Shown here piece after piece: positions 7,805-14,685 of a DNA stretch of 16,917 nucleotides. The position numbers were made by a program, and so were the translations under genes. The notes under the pieces were generated by a model. That model was not told the DNA's origin. It searched no databases and saw only the letters and a list, made by a program, of their open reading frames with translations. Every line of letters starts with the position of its first letter. Within the stretch, counting starts at the first letter, position 1. The DNA is from Pseudoluteimonas sp044226035 (lineage in GTDB: Bacteria > Pseudomonadota > Gammaproteobacteria > Xanthomonadales > Xanthomonadaceae): positions 1-16,917 of the forward strand of contig JBGAHT010000059.1 of assembly GCA_044226035.1 (NCBI GenBank). The letters are read 5' to 3'.

Positions 7805-10800
7805 TTACCAGAACACCCTGACGCTCGTGAAGAACGTACGTGGCGGGGTGAACTGCGACCCGTAGGGATTGAAGCTGACGTCCGGGTTGTACACCCCGCC
7901 GCTGCCCCAGTTGATGTTGTATCCGCTGAGGTTGTCGTTGTCGAAGACGTTGATCACGTCCGCGCGCCATTGCAGGGTGAACATGTCGCCGAGGTGGAAG
8001 TCCTTCGACACGGTCAGGTCCAGCTCCTTGGTGCCAAGGGTCCCCGGCGCATCCACCGAAACCGCGCGCGGCGGGCCGACCGGCGCACCGTAGTTGTACC
8101 AGCCGACGATTTCGTTCAGCGGCGGCGGCGTGGCCAGGGTGAGCTTGGCCGACAGCGTGATGTCCCACGGCAGGTCGTAGATCCCGGTCACCACCAGCCG
8201 GTGCTTGGGCACCGACTCGAGCGAGATGTACGGATAGTCGCCGATCCTCGCGTAGTCGAACGCATAGTGCTCATCGCCGCCGCGATTGCCGATGGCGTGC
8301 GAGTAGGTGTAGGCCGCCGACACGCCCCAGCCGGATTCCTTGGTGTACGGCTTGTCCGCCGACAGCAGCAGCTGCGTGGTCTTGGTCTCGATGCCGTTGT
8401 CGCCGAGGATGAGCGAACCGAAGCCGGGCGGGCTGTGTTCCCACGGCTGCGCGATGTCGTTGGCGTTCCACGACGGCGCGTCGTAGAAGTTGCCGTTCGG
8501 ATAGCGATTGCCCAGGGTGAAGACGAAGCCGTCCTTGCTGTGGATGTAGGCCAGGGTCGCCGAGGTGTTCCATTCGCCGACGGTGTTGCGCATGCCCAGC
8601 GAGAACTGGTCGGAATACGGCGTCTTCAGGTTGTTGTTGAGCAGGTCGATTTCGCCGTTGCGCACGCCCGCCGTCACCAGGCCCGCGAGCTGGTCCGGGC
8701 CGTTGAGGTAGTTGGGGTCCCAATTGACGCATTGCCCGGGCGTCGGCGTGCACCCGCTGGTTTCGACGAAGCGCACGGTGTAGGTCGACAGCGCGGACTT
8801 GACCTGCTCCAGGCCCATGTAGTCGTAGAGGTTGCGGTCGTAGCTGCGGCCGATGCCGCCGAAGATCACGTGCTTCTCGTCGCCGTCGAGGTCGTAGGAG
8901 AAACCGAAGCGCGGCGCGAAGTTGTTGCCGTCCGTGCTGCGGTTGTGGCCGTTGCTGATGTACTGGTTGATGTCGATCCCGCCCAGCGCGAGCTGCTGGG
9001 CGTAGGTCTGGCCCGCCGGCGCGGTCGGATCGTGGCCGTTCAACAGGGCATTCACCACCTCGGGCGGGGTGACGTTGTCGACGTAGGACGGGATTTCCTC
9101 CCTGTCCCAGCGCACGCCGATGTTGAACTGCAGCTTGTCGTTGACGTCCCAGTCGTCCTGGATGTACAGGCCGATCTGCTTGTCCTTGGTGGTCACCGAC
9201 GGAGTAGCCCCGGAAAACGGCAGGTTGAACTTCACTTCGTACGGAGTGGTCGAGGTGCCGATCGGGGTATACGGCGTGATCGGCTGGCTGCCGTCGTTGA
9301 CCGAGTAGTAGAACGACGGATTGACCGTGGAGTTCTCGCTCTGGGTGAGATCGACGCTCTTGTACTTGATCCCTGCCTTGATGACGTGGTTTCCGTGCCA
9401 GTCGATGTTGCTGAAAGTGATGTCGTCCTGGAACGCCGGGCCCTTCTGGCCCTTGCGCTGGATCGCCAGGCCGCTGGTGGCGTCGTCGAACAGGATCACC
9501 TGCCCATCGTTGAGGCCAAGCGTGTACACCGACTGGTTGCCGATGGTGTAGGCGGTGGGGTTGAACAGCACGTTCTCGTAGGTGATCCGCGCTTCATTGA
9601 GGAAAACGTCGCCGTAGTGGCTCCAATTCAGGTCGTAGCGGTCTTCCTTGTTCGCATTGTTCTTCGCTGCGTCGGCCGTCGTGATTCCACCCACGCTGTC
9701 GCGGCTGTCTTCCCTGCGCACCTTGGCGCTGAACTCGAGCTTGTCGTTGTCCGTCAACTCCCAGTCCAGTTTCCCGAAATAGAGGTCTTCACTGAAGGGA
9801 GCGGTAACCGGGCCGAGCTTGGCCTGCACGTCCGGCGGCAAATACTGCCCGATCCCGACGTTGGTGCCCGGGACGACCGGATCCGCCGGGACCACAAAAT
9901 CCTTGTGCTCGTAGCTGACGAAGAAATGCGCCCGATCCCTGACGATGGGACCACCCAGCGCGGCACCGTATTCGGTTTCGTGGGTGTCCTGCTTGTCCTT
10001 CCCGGGCGCCTTCTCGTCCGCGCGCTTCGTGCGCCACGAGGAATTCGTGTAGCGGCCAAACACCTCGCCATGGAAATCGTTGCCGCCGGACTTGGTTGCG
10101 GCGACGATGGCCGCCGATCCGATCTGGTCGAATTCGGCCTTGTAGTTCGAAGTGATGACCTTGTATTCGCCGATCGCCAGTTGCGGGAACGGATTGCCGC
10201 GGCTCTGCTCCTGGCCGGAAATGCCACCGAACAGGTAGCTCTTCTGGCCGACGCCGTCGATATACACGTTGACCGCGGCCGATGGCTGCGCGCCGCCGCG
10301 GATCTGGGTATGGCCGGAGCCGTCGGTCGAGAACTGCATGCCCGGCACCACGTCCGCGAATTCGAGGAAGTTGCGGGTCAGCTGCGGGATCGTGTTGATC
10401 TGCTTGAGCGAAATATTGGTGCCCACTTCCGAAGTCTTGACCTCGGTCAGCGCGGTACCCGTCACCACCACCGTATCGAGCGTCGATGCGCCGGCCGCGG
10501 GCGCAGCGGCGTTACCGCCCAGGTCGAGGCTGACCGACGTCGCCACCGCCAGCGTCACCGTCTGTTCCGTGCCGGGGCCGGCATCGACCCGGTAGGTGCC
10601 CGGCGCCAGGCCGACGAGGGCGTAGCTGCCATCGGGCGAAGTGCCGACCTTGCGCACCGCACCGGTGGCGACGTTGGTGGCCGTCACCTGCGCGCCCGCG
10701 GGGGCGTGGCCGCGCAAGGTGGCGTTCGCCGACTGCGCCAGCACGGCCGGGCTCGCCATCATCGCCATGCATCCGGCGAGGGCGCAGCTCAATACGGTTC

Positions 10801-10837
10801 TGTTGTAACGACGCCCGCGTTGTGGCGATTGCTTCAT
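7805..10837 (-). CDS. TonB-dependent outer-membrane receptor, Oar-like
   Basis: A 1010-aa outer-membrane receptor that uses TonB-ExbBD energy to import a ligand, here probably an oligosaccharide. Signal peptide at 1-34 (cleavage after AVLA). Residues about 37-108 form a carboxypeptidase-regulatory-like beta-sandwich (GSYALVGLAPGTYRVDAG), typical of the Oar-like subgroup. A TonB-box-like DTVVVTG follows at 121-127. The plug spans about 135-260 (QIRGGAQPSAAVNVYIDG), and the rest is the beta-barrel, ending in VRVFW with the C-terminal aromatic residue needed for outer-membrane assembly. The start at 10837 has GGGGAG 5 bases upstream. The gene lies 75 bases after the LacI gene with no clear promoter between, so it may be read from the repressor promoter. 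The barrel is rich in aromatic, Asn and Gly residues. The exact ligand cannot be read. Confidence 0.95.
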   Translation of the reverse strand: MKQSPQRGRRYNRTVLSCALAGCMAMMASPAVLAQSANATLRGHAPAGAQVTATNVATGAVRKVGTSPDGSYALVGLAPGTYRVDAGPGTEQTVTLAVATSVSLDLGGNAAAPAAGASTLDTVVVTGTALTEVKTSEVGTNISLKQINTIPQLTRNFLEFADVVPGMQFSTDGSGHTQIRGGAQPSAAVNVYIDGVGQKSYLFGGISGQEQSRGNPFPQLAIGEYKVITSNYKAEFDQIGSAAIVAATKSGGNDFHGEVFGRYTNSSWRTKRADEKAPGKDKQDTHETEYGAALGGPIVRDRAHFFVSYEHKDFVVPADPVVPGTNVGIGQYLPPDVQAKLGPVTAPFSEDLYFGKLDWELTDNDKLEFSAKVRREDSRDSVGGITTADAAKNNANKEDRYDLNWSHYGDVFLNEARITYENVLFNPTAYTIGNQSVYTLGLNDGQVILFDDATSGLAIQRKGQKGPAFQDDITFSNIDWHGNHVIKAGIKYKSVDLTQSENSTVNPSFYYSVNDGSQPITPYTPIGTSTTPYEVKFNLPFSGATPSVTTKDKQIGLYIQDDWDVNDKLQFNIGVRWDREEIPSYVDNVTPPEVVNALLNGHDPTAPAGQTYAQQLALGGIDINQYISNGHNRSTDGNNFAPRFGFSYDLDGDEKHVIFGGIGRSYDRNLYDYMGLEQVKSALSTYTVRFVETSGCTPTPGQCVNWDPNYLNGPDQLAGLVTAGVRNGEIDLLNNNLKTPYSDQFSLGMRNTVGEWNTSATLAYIHSKDGFVFTLGNRYPNGNFYDAPSWNANDIAQPWEHSPPGFGSLILGDNGIETKTTQLLLSADKPYTKESGWGVSAAYTYSHAIGNRGGDEHYAFDYARIGDYPYISLESVPKHRLVVTGIYDLPWDITLSAKLTLATPPPLNEIVGWYNYGAPVGPPRAVSVDAPGTLGTKELDLTVSKDFHLGDMFTLQWRADVINVFDNDNLSGYNINWGSGGVYNPDVSFNPYGSQFTPPRTFFTSVRVFW

Positions 10838-10912
10838 GGTTTCTCCCCTCCCAAGGTCTACCGATGTGCGTTTCTGTCTGGTGTCGTGGACGGCGCGAAC
10901 GGGCTTTCCGGC

Positions 10913-11926
10913 TCAGGAACTGTCCACGGGCGATGTGGTGGAAACGCGCACTACGAGCTCGGGCTCGATCGGCGCGGGCACGATGACCGGCTGGTCCGGC
11001 GTCGCGATGCGTTCCAGCAGCAGGCGCATGGCGCGCGCGCCGAATTCGGCGATGTCCACGCGCATCGTGGTCAGCGCCGGATGCACGTAGCGCGCGAGCG
11101 GGATGTCGTCGAACCCCGCGAGCGCGATGTCACCGGGCACGGCCACGCCGGCCTGCCCGAACGCGAACAGGCAACCGAGCGCCATCATGTCGTTGGCCGC
11201 GAACACCGCGTCCGGCGGTTGCGGCGCCGCGAGCAGTTCGCGCCCCGCGCGATGGCCGGACGCTTCGTCGAATTCGCCGGGCAGCACCCAGGGTTCGCTT
11301 CCGGGCAAGGCCTTCGCCAGCGCGTCGCGATATCCGCGCAGGCGTTCGCGCGCGTCGTGGTTGTCCTCGGGCCCGGCGATGAACGCGATCCTGCGATGCC
11401 CGCGTTCGACCAGATGCGACACCATCCGCATCGCGCCGCCATGGTTGTCCACGCGCAGCACCGGCATCGCGCGGCCGGGCGCGTGCGCGTTGAGCAGCAC
11501 GACCGGCATCGCCGGGGCCGCGCTTTCGATCGGATGTTCGGCGCCATCGGCGTACGGCGACAGCAACAGCAGGCCGTCGACGCGCCCGCGCATCGCGGCC
11601 AGCGCCGCCGCCTGTTCGCCCGGATGGCCGTGGTAGCTGGAAACGAGCAGGTGCAGCGCGGCTTCGCGCGCGACCTGGTCGATGCCGCGCATCAGCTCGG
11701 AGAAGAATTCGCCATGCAGGTCGGGAAGCACCACGCCCACGGTTTCGGTGCGGCGGCTGCTGAGGCTGCGCGCGGCATGGTGCGGGGCGTAACGCAGCTC
11801 GCTGGCGGCGGCGTGCACCCGGCGGCGCACGGCGTCGGCGACGTTGTCATGGCCGTTGAGGGCGCGCGAGACCGTGGCCACCGATACGTTGGCCCGGCGC
11901 GCGACGTCCTTGATGGTGGGATTCAT
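10913..11926 (-). CDS. LacI-family transcriptional regulator
   Basis: A 337-aa repressor of the LacI/GalR family, the usual length. The N-terminal helix-turn-helix is clear (TIKDVARRANVSVATVSRAL, residues 4-23), followed by the hinge helix region (RYAPHHAARSL, near 45-55). The ligand-binding part starts at TETVGVVLPDLHGEFFSELMRG and includes AAPQPPDAVFAANDMMALG and the C-terminal GFDDIPLARYVHPALTTMR motif. It should bind a sugar or oligosaccharide released from the imported glycan and leave its operator. The start at 11926 has GGAAG about 7 bases upstream. A perfect palindrome lies 40 bases upstream of the start codon and is the probable operator, implying self-regulation. If transcription reads through, it would control the whole downstream locus. 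The effector is unknown. Confidence 0.95.
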   Translation of the reverse strand: MNPTIKDVARRANVSVATVSRALNGHDNVADAVRRRVHAAASELRYAPHHAARSLSSRRTETVGVVLPDLHGEFFSELMRGIDQVAREAALHLLVSSYHGHPGEQAAALAAMRGRVDGLLLLSPYADGAEHPIESAAPAMPVVLLNAHAPGRAMPVLRVDNHGGAMRMVSHLVERGHRRIAFIAGPEDNHDARERLRGYRDALAKALPGSEPWVLPGEFDEASGHRAGRELLAAPQPPDAVFAANDMMALGCLFAFGQAGVAVPGDIALAGFDDIPLARYVHPALTTMRVDIAEFGARAMRLLLERIATPDQPVIVPAPIEPELVVRVSTTSPVDSS

Positions 11927-12090
11927 GACGCGCTTCCGGCCTCCGGGGCCGAGGCCCGCGGGTTTATGAAAACGTTTTCATGACCGACTCTACAAGGATT
12001 CCCGGAAGGGAGCATTCCGCAGCGCAGCATGCCGTGGAAACGGTTCCGGGGCCGGCGAATCCGGCGGCCAACGGGTTCGCTCCCGCCCAG
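11927..12090. other. Intergenic region between bolA and the LacI gene
   Basis: 164 bases holding the LacI operator and presumably its promoter. A degenerate second operator-like site, TGGAAACGGTTCCG, lies at 12035-12048. Small GC-rich inverted repeats at 12003-12019 (CGGAA..TTCCG) and 12051-12065 (GCCGG..CCGGC) might end bolA transcription, but neither has a T run. No coding sequence was recognised. Confidence 0.45.
11966..11981 (-). promoter_or_regulatory. Candidate LacI-family operator (perfect 16-bp palindrome)
   Basis: ATGAAAACGTTTTCAT is a perfect palindrome centred on CG, the expected form for LacI-family operators. It also fits the related cre-type pattern TGNAANCGNWNNCA. It lies 39 bases upstream of the regulator's start codon. 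On the minus strand a weak -35-like TTGTAG (11995-11990) stands 17 bases from TTTTCA (11972-11967), so the site would overlap the promoter and block it. The promoter boxes are weak; the operator call is much stronger. Confidence 0.8.
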
Positions 12091-12387
12091 CTACGGGGTT
12101 TCGGCGCGGATCGCCAGGGCGTGGATGTCGGACTGCATCATGTCGCCCAGCGCGGCATAGACCGCGCGGTGCCGCGCCAGCGGCGACAGGCCGGCGAATG
12201 CGGCACTGACGATGCGCACGGAGAAATGCCCATGGCCCTGTTCGCCGCCGGCATGCCCGGCGTGCTTGTGGCTATCGTCGGTGATCTCCAGCGATTGCGG
12301 CGCGAACGCGGCCTCCAGCAGCGTACGCATGCGCTCGATCCGGGCGGGGTTGAGGCGCGGGATGTCGGCGGCGGTATGGCCGCTCAC
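12091..12387 (-). CDS. bolA: BolA family protein
   Basis: A 98-aa BolA-type protein. BolA proteins work with monothiol glutaredoxins in iron-sulfur cluster handling and some bind DNA to affect cell shape and stress responses. The family pattern is clear in the C-terminal half: GHGHFSVRIVSAAFAGLSPL, then ARHRAVYAALGDMM, then the recognisable IHALAI ending with the conserved histidine. The His/Gly-rich loop HKHAGHAGGEQGHGH before it is usual for the family. The start is taken as GTG at 12387, which overlaps the stop of the YciI gene as GTGA. A later in-frame ATG would begin inside the first helix (RIERMRTLLEAAF) and shorten the protein abnormally. It is transcribed with the YciI gene and separate in function from the LacI-receptor locus. 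Confidence 0.9.
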   Translation of the reverse strand: MSGHTAADIPRLNPARIERMRTLLEAAFAPQSLEITDDSHKHAGHAGGEQGHGHFSVRIVSAAFAGLSPLARHRAVYAALGDMMQSDIHALAIRAETP

Positions 12388-12683
12388 GGCAACACCCGGC
12401 GGAACGGGCGGACGTCCACCCGCGCATACACGCCGGCCGCCACGTAGGGATCGGCATCGGCCCAGGCGCGCGCCGCCTCCAGCGATTCGAATTCGGCGAT
12501 GACGATGCTGCCGCTGAAACCGGCCGGGCCCGGATCCTCGGCGTCGATCGCCGGGCACGGGCCGGCCAGCAGCAGGCGCCCGGCATCGAGCAGGGCCTGC
12601 AGCCGCGCCAGGTGCGCGCCGCGCGCGCCCAGCCGCCGTTCCAGCACGCCTTCGCCGTCGTATCCCTCGATCGCATACCACAT
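12384..12683 (-). CDS. YciI family protein
   Basis: A 99-aa protein of the YciI/YCII family, a small ferredoxin-like-fold group whose biological role is mostly unknown. The beginning MWYAIEGYDGEGVLERRLGA, the central LLLAGPCPAID, the GSIVIAEFESLEAARAWADADPY helix region and the ending YARVDVRPFRRVLP match the family in order and length. The Asp-Pro pair (ADADPY) in the last third is the conserved polar feature. The start at 12683 gives the standard length, with a GGAG 10 bases upstream, a little far. Its stop overlaps the bolA start as GTGA. It is divergent from scpA. Confidence 0.88.
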   Translation of the reverse strand: MWYAIEGYDGEGVLERRLGARGAHLARLQALLDAGRLLLAGPCPAIDAEDPGPAGFSGSIVIAEFESLEAARAWADADPYVAAGVYARVDVRPFRRVLP

Positions 12684-12972
12684 GGCTCGCCGACTCCATG
12701 AACCTCGATCGCCCATTGTAGGCGGGCCGCTGGACACGCCTACCCGCAGCCCGTAACCTTGGCCCATCGTTTCGAGGCCGGTGCCGGCCCGGCGCGGAAA
12801 CCGCGCCCGCCGCCCCGCCATCCGCGCAACCGCCCGCCACGCCGCCCGCCTTCCCCACGGCCGGGTCCGCATGCGGCAGTGCGCACCCGCGATCCCGCAG
12901 TAACGCAATGCCCGCCCACGCCCCGTGCGTGCGCTTCCGCGAGACCGAGTGGCCCGGAGGGGGCCGCCCCGC
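12684..12972. other. Divergent intergenic region between yciI and scpA
   Basis: 289 very GC-rich bases separate the two divergent units. It should hold both promoters. Apart from the TACAAT box and inverted repeat near its left end and the GGAGG (12956-12960) that may serve scpA, I recognise nothing in it. The open frames crossing it have no recognisable protein features. Confidence 0.5.
12715..12743 (-). promoter_or_regulatory. Possible promoter of yciI-bolA with an inverted repeat
   Basis: On the minus strand a good -10 hexamer TACAAT (12720-12715) lies 31 bases before the YciI start codon. The -35 position holds GTAGGC, a poor match. A 7-bp inverted repeat, GTAGGCG (12718-12724) and CGCCTAC (12737-12743), spans the -10 to -35 interval and could be an operator. 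This is a pattern-only call. Confidence 0.35.
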
Positions 12973-13875
12973 ATGACCGCAGACCCCGCGCCAGACGCGA
13001 CCCAGCACAATCCCGCGAACCATCCGCAGCAGCAGGAAATGCCGCTGGCGATGGTGCTCGGCCAGCCGGTCGTCGAGATCCCCAAGGACCTGTACATCCC
13101 GCCCGACGCGCTGGAGGTCATCCTCGAGGCGTTCGAAGGCCCGCTCGACCTGCTGCTGTACCTGATCCGCCGGCAGAACCTGGACATCCTCGACATCCCG
13201 GTCGCGGAGATCACCCGCCAGTACGTCGACTACATCCAGGCCATGCACGAGATGCGCTTCGAGCTGGCCGCCGAGTACCTGGTGATGGCCGCGATCCTGG
13301 CCGAGATCAAGTCGCGCATGCTGCTGCCGCGCCCGGCCAGCGAGGACGGCGAGGAAGACGATCCGCGCGCCGAACTGGTGCGCCGGCTGCAGGAATACGA
13401 GCGCTTCAAGAAGGCGGCCGAGGATATCGACGCCCTGCCCCGCCAGGACCGCGACACCAGCATCGTCTCGGCCTTCGTGCCCGACCGCGCCACGCTGCGG
13501 CTGCCGCCGCCGGTGGACATCCGCGAGATGCTGCTGGCGCTGCACGAGGTGCTCAAGCGCGCCGACCTGTTCTCGCAGGTCGCGATCAAGCGCGACGCGC
13601 TGAGCGTGCGCCAGCGCATGGGCGACCTGCTCTCGCGCCTCGCCGACGGCCGCTTCCAGCGCTTCGAATCGCTGTTCGAACCGCGCGAGGGCCGGCTCGG
13701 CGTGGTGGTGACCTTCCTCGCCATCCTCGAACTGGCGAAGGAACAGCTGCTCGACATCGTGCAGGAAGCCCCGGCCGCGCCGATCTACCTGAAGTCGCTG
13801 GCGGCGAACAACACCAACGAACCGCTGCAGTTCTCCAGCGAGTTCGACGACAGCGACGCCGCGAACGACGAATGA
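12973..13875 (+). CDS. scpA: Segregation and condensation protein A
   Basis: A 300-aa kleisin that bridges the SMC heads and, with ScpB, forms the SMC-ScpAB complex for chromosome organisation and segregation. The N-terminal kleisin signature is FEGPLDLLLYLI (54-65), then QNLDILDIPVAEITRQYVDYI and the helix ELAAEYLVMAAILAEIKSRMLLPRP. The C-terminal winged-helix region is VVTFLAILELAKEQLLDIVQE, followed by a short acidic tail. The start at 12973 (MTADPAP) has GGAGGGGG upstream at a rather long spacing. An in-frame ATG at 12925 would add 16 residues (MRALPRDR...) with no family resemblance. The extra about 45 residues before the kleisin motif are rich in Gln, Asn and Pro, which is longer than in Firmicutes ScpA. 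It is followed by scpB after a palindromic repeat. Confidence 0.95.
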   Translation: MTADPAPDATQHNPANHPQQQEMPLAMVLGQPVVEIPKDLYIPPDALEVILEAFEGPLDLLLYLIRRQNLDILDIPVAEITRQYVDYIQAMHEMRFELAAEYLVMAAILAEIKSRMLLPRPASEDGEEDDPRAELVRRLQEYERFKKAAEDIDALPRQDRDTSIVSAFVPDRATLRLPPPVDIREMLLALHEVLKRADLFSQVAIKRDALSVRQRMGDLLSRLADGRFQRFESLFEPREGRLGVVVTFLAILELAKEQLLDIVQEAPAAPIYLKSLAANNTNEPLQFSSEFDDSDAANDE

Positions 13876-13878
13876 GCA

Positions 13879-13961
13879 GTCATCCTGAGCGTAGCGAAGG
13901 ATCTTCTTTTCCAGGTACTGCAACGACAACAACAGGTCCTTCGCCTTCGGCTCAGGATGAC
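13879..13961. repeat. Palindromic intergenic repeat (CATCCTGAGCG / GCGAAGGATCT type)
   Basis: An 83-base imperfect inverted repeat filling most of the scpA-scpB gap. The outer 12 bases GTCATCCTGAGC (13879-13890) are exactly reversed at 13950-13961, and the inner CGAAGGATCT is mirrored as AGGTCCTTCG. About 29 bases of unpaired sequence form the centre. Variants of this element recur in many bacterial genomes and are familiar as spurious peptides such as HPERSEG and ILRYAQDD. It looks like a non-autonomous, MITE- or REP-like unit. No second copy was noticed in this window. Its right end contains the ATG at 13957, a possible scpB start. Confidence 0.8.
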
Positions 13962-13971
13962 AACTGAAAAT

Positions 13972-14685
13972 ATGGAACAGACCCTCATCACCCGCATCGT
14001 CGAGGCCGCGTTGCTCGCGGCCAGCCAGCCGCTGACGGCCGGCCAGCTGCACGCCCTGTTCGCCGGCGACGCGCTGGAGGAGCAGGTCCCGGCGAGCGGG
14101 ATCGACACGGCGCTGCGCGAATTGCAGGCCGCCTGCGCCGACCGCGGCGTGGAACTGGTCGAAGTCGCCAGCGGCTGGCGCTTCCAGGTCAAGGCCGAAG
14201 TGCACCCGTGGGTGGCGCGGCTGTGGGCCGAACGCCAGACCAAGTACACCCGCGCCACGCTGGAAACGCTGGCGCTCATCGCCTATCGCCAGCCGATCAC
14301 CCGCGGCGAGATCGAGCAGATCCGCGGCGTCGCGGTGAACAGCAGCATCATCAAGGCGCTGGAGGAACGCGAGTGGATCCGCGTGGTCGGCCACCGCGAC
14401 GTGCCCGGCCGGCCGGAACTGCTCGGCACCACCCGCGGCTTCCTCGATTACTTCGGCCTGCAGCGCCTGGACCAGTTGCCGCCGTTGTCCGAACTCAAGG
14501 ACTTCGGCGAGCTGGAACCGCAATTGCCGCTCGGCGGCATCGCCGCCGACGCCGCTGCCGGCGCCGATCCGGATTCCGAACACGACGCGGATGCCGACGC
14601 ATCCGGCGAAATTCCCCAACACGACGATGGCGAGGACGAAGCGGATTCCGCCGCATCCTCGTCGGAGCAGGACGAAAATGAGTAA
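13972..14685 (+). CDS. scpB: Segregation and condensation protein B
   Basis: A 237-aa partner of ScpA in the SMC-ScpAB condensin. It holds two winged-helix domains: residues 5-77 (ITRIVEAALLAASQPLTAG onward) and 88-167 (ATLETLALIAYRQPITRGEI, then VNSSIIKALEEREWIRVVG and GRPELLGTTRGFLDYFG), all strongly typical. Residues about 188-237 form an acidic Asp/Glu/Ala/Ser tail not needed for the fold. The start is uncertain. ATG 13972 (MEQTLITRIV) fits the usual family N-terminus. ATG 13957 adds MTTEN and arises from the end of the palindromic repeat. Neither has an ideal Shine-Dalgarno. The 3' end overlaps rluB by 8 bases, so the two are coupled. Confidence 0.93.
   Translation: MEQTLITRIVEAALLAASQPLTAGQLHALFAGDALEEQVPASGIDTALRELQAACADRGVELVEVASGWRFQVKAEVHPWVARLWAERQTKYTRATLETLALIAYRQPITRGEIEQIRGVAVNSSIIKALEEREWIRVVGHRDVPGRPELLGTTRGFLDYFGLQRLDQLPPLSELKDFGELEPQLPLGGIAADAAAGADPDSEHDADADASGEIPQHDDGEDEADSAASSSEQDENE

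Noticed and set aside
6097..7821. Plus-strand open frame of about 574 codons opposite the halogenase
   Set aside because: Low-information composition and no motifs, while the minus strand carries the full set of halogenase signatures.
7970..11983. Plus-strand open frame of about 1337 codons opposite the receptor and LacI genes
   Set aside because: The peptide is Arg/Ala/Val/His-rich with no domain, and both genes on the other strand are unmistakable. It is a GC-driven antisense shadow.
12759..13967. Plus-strand frame running from the intergenic region through scpA
   Set aside because: Pro/Arg-rich shadow in another frame of scpA, ending in the peptide made by the palindromic repeat (HPERSEGS), a known source of false proteins.
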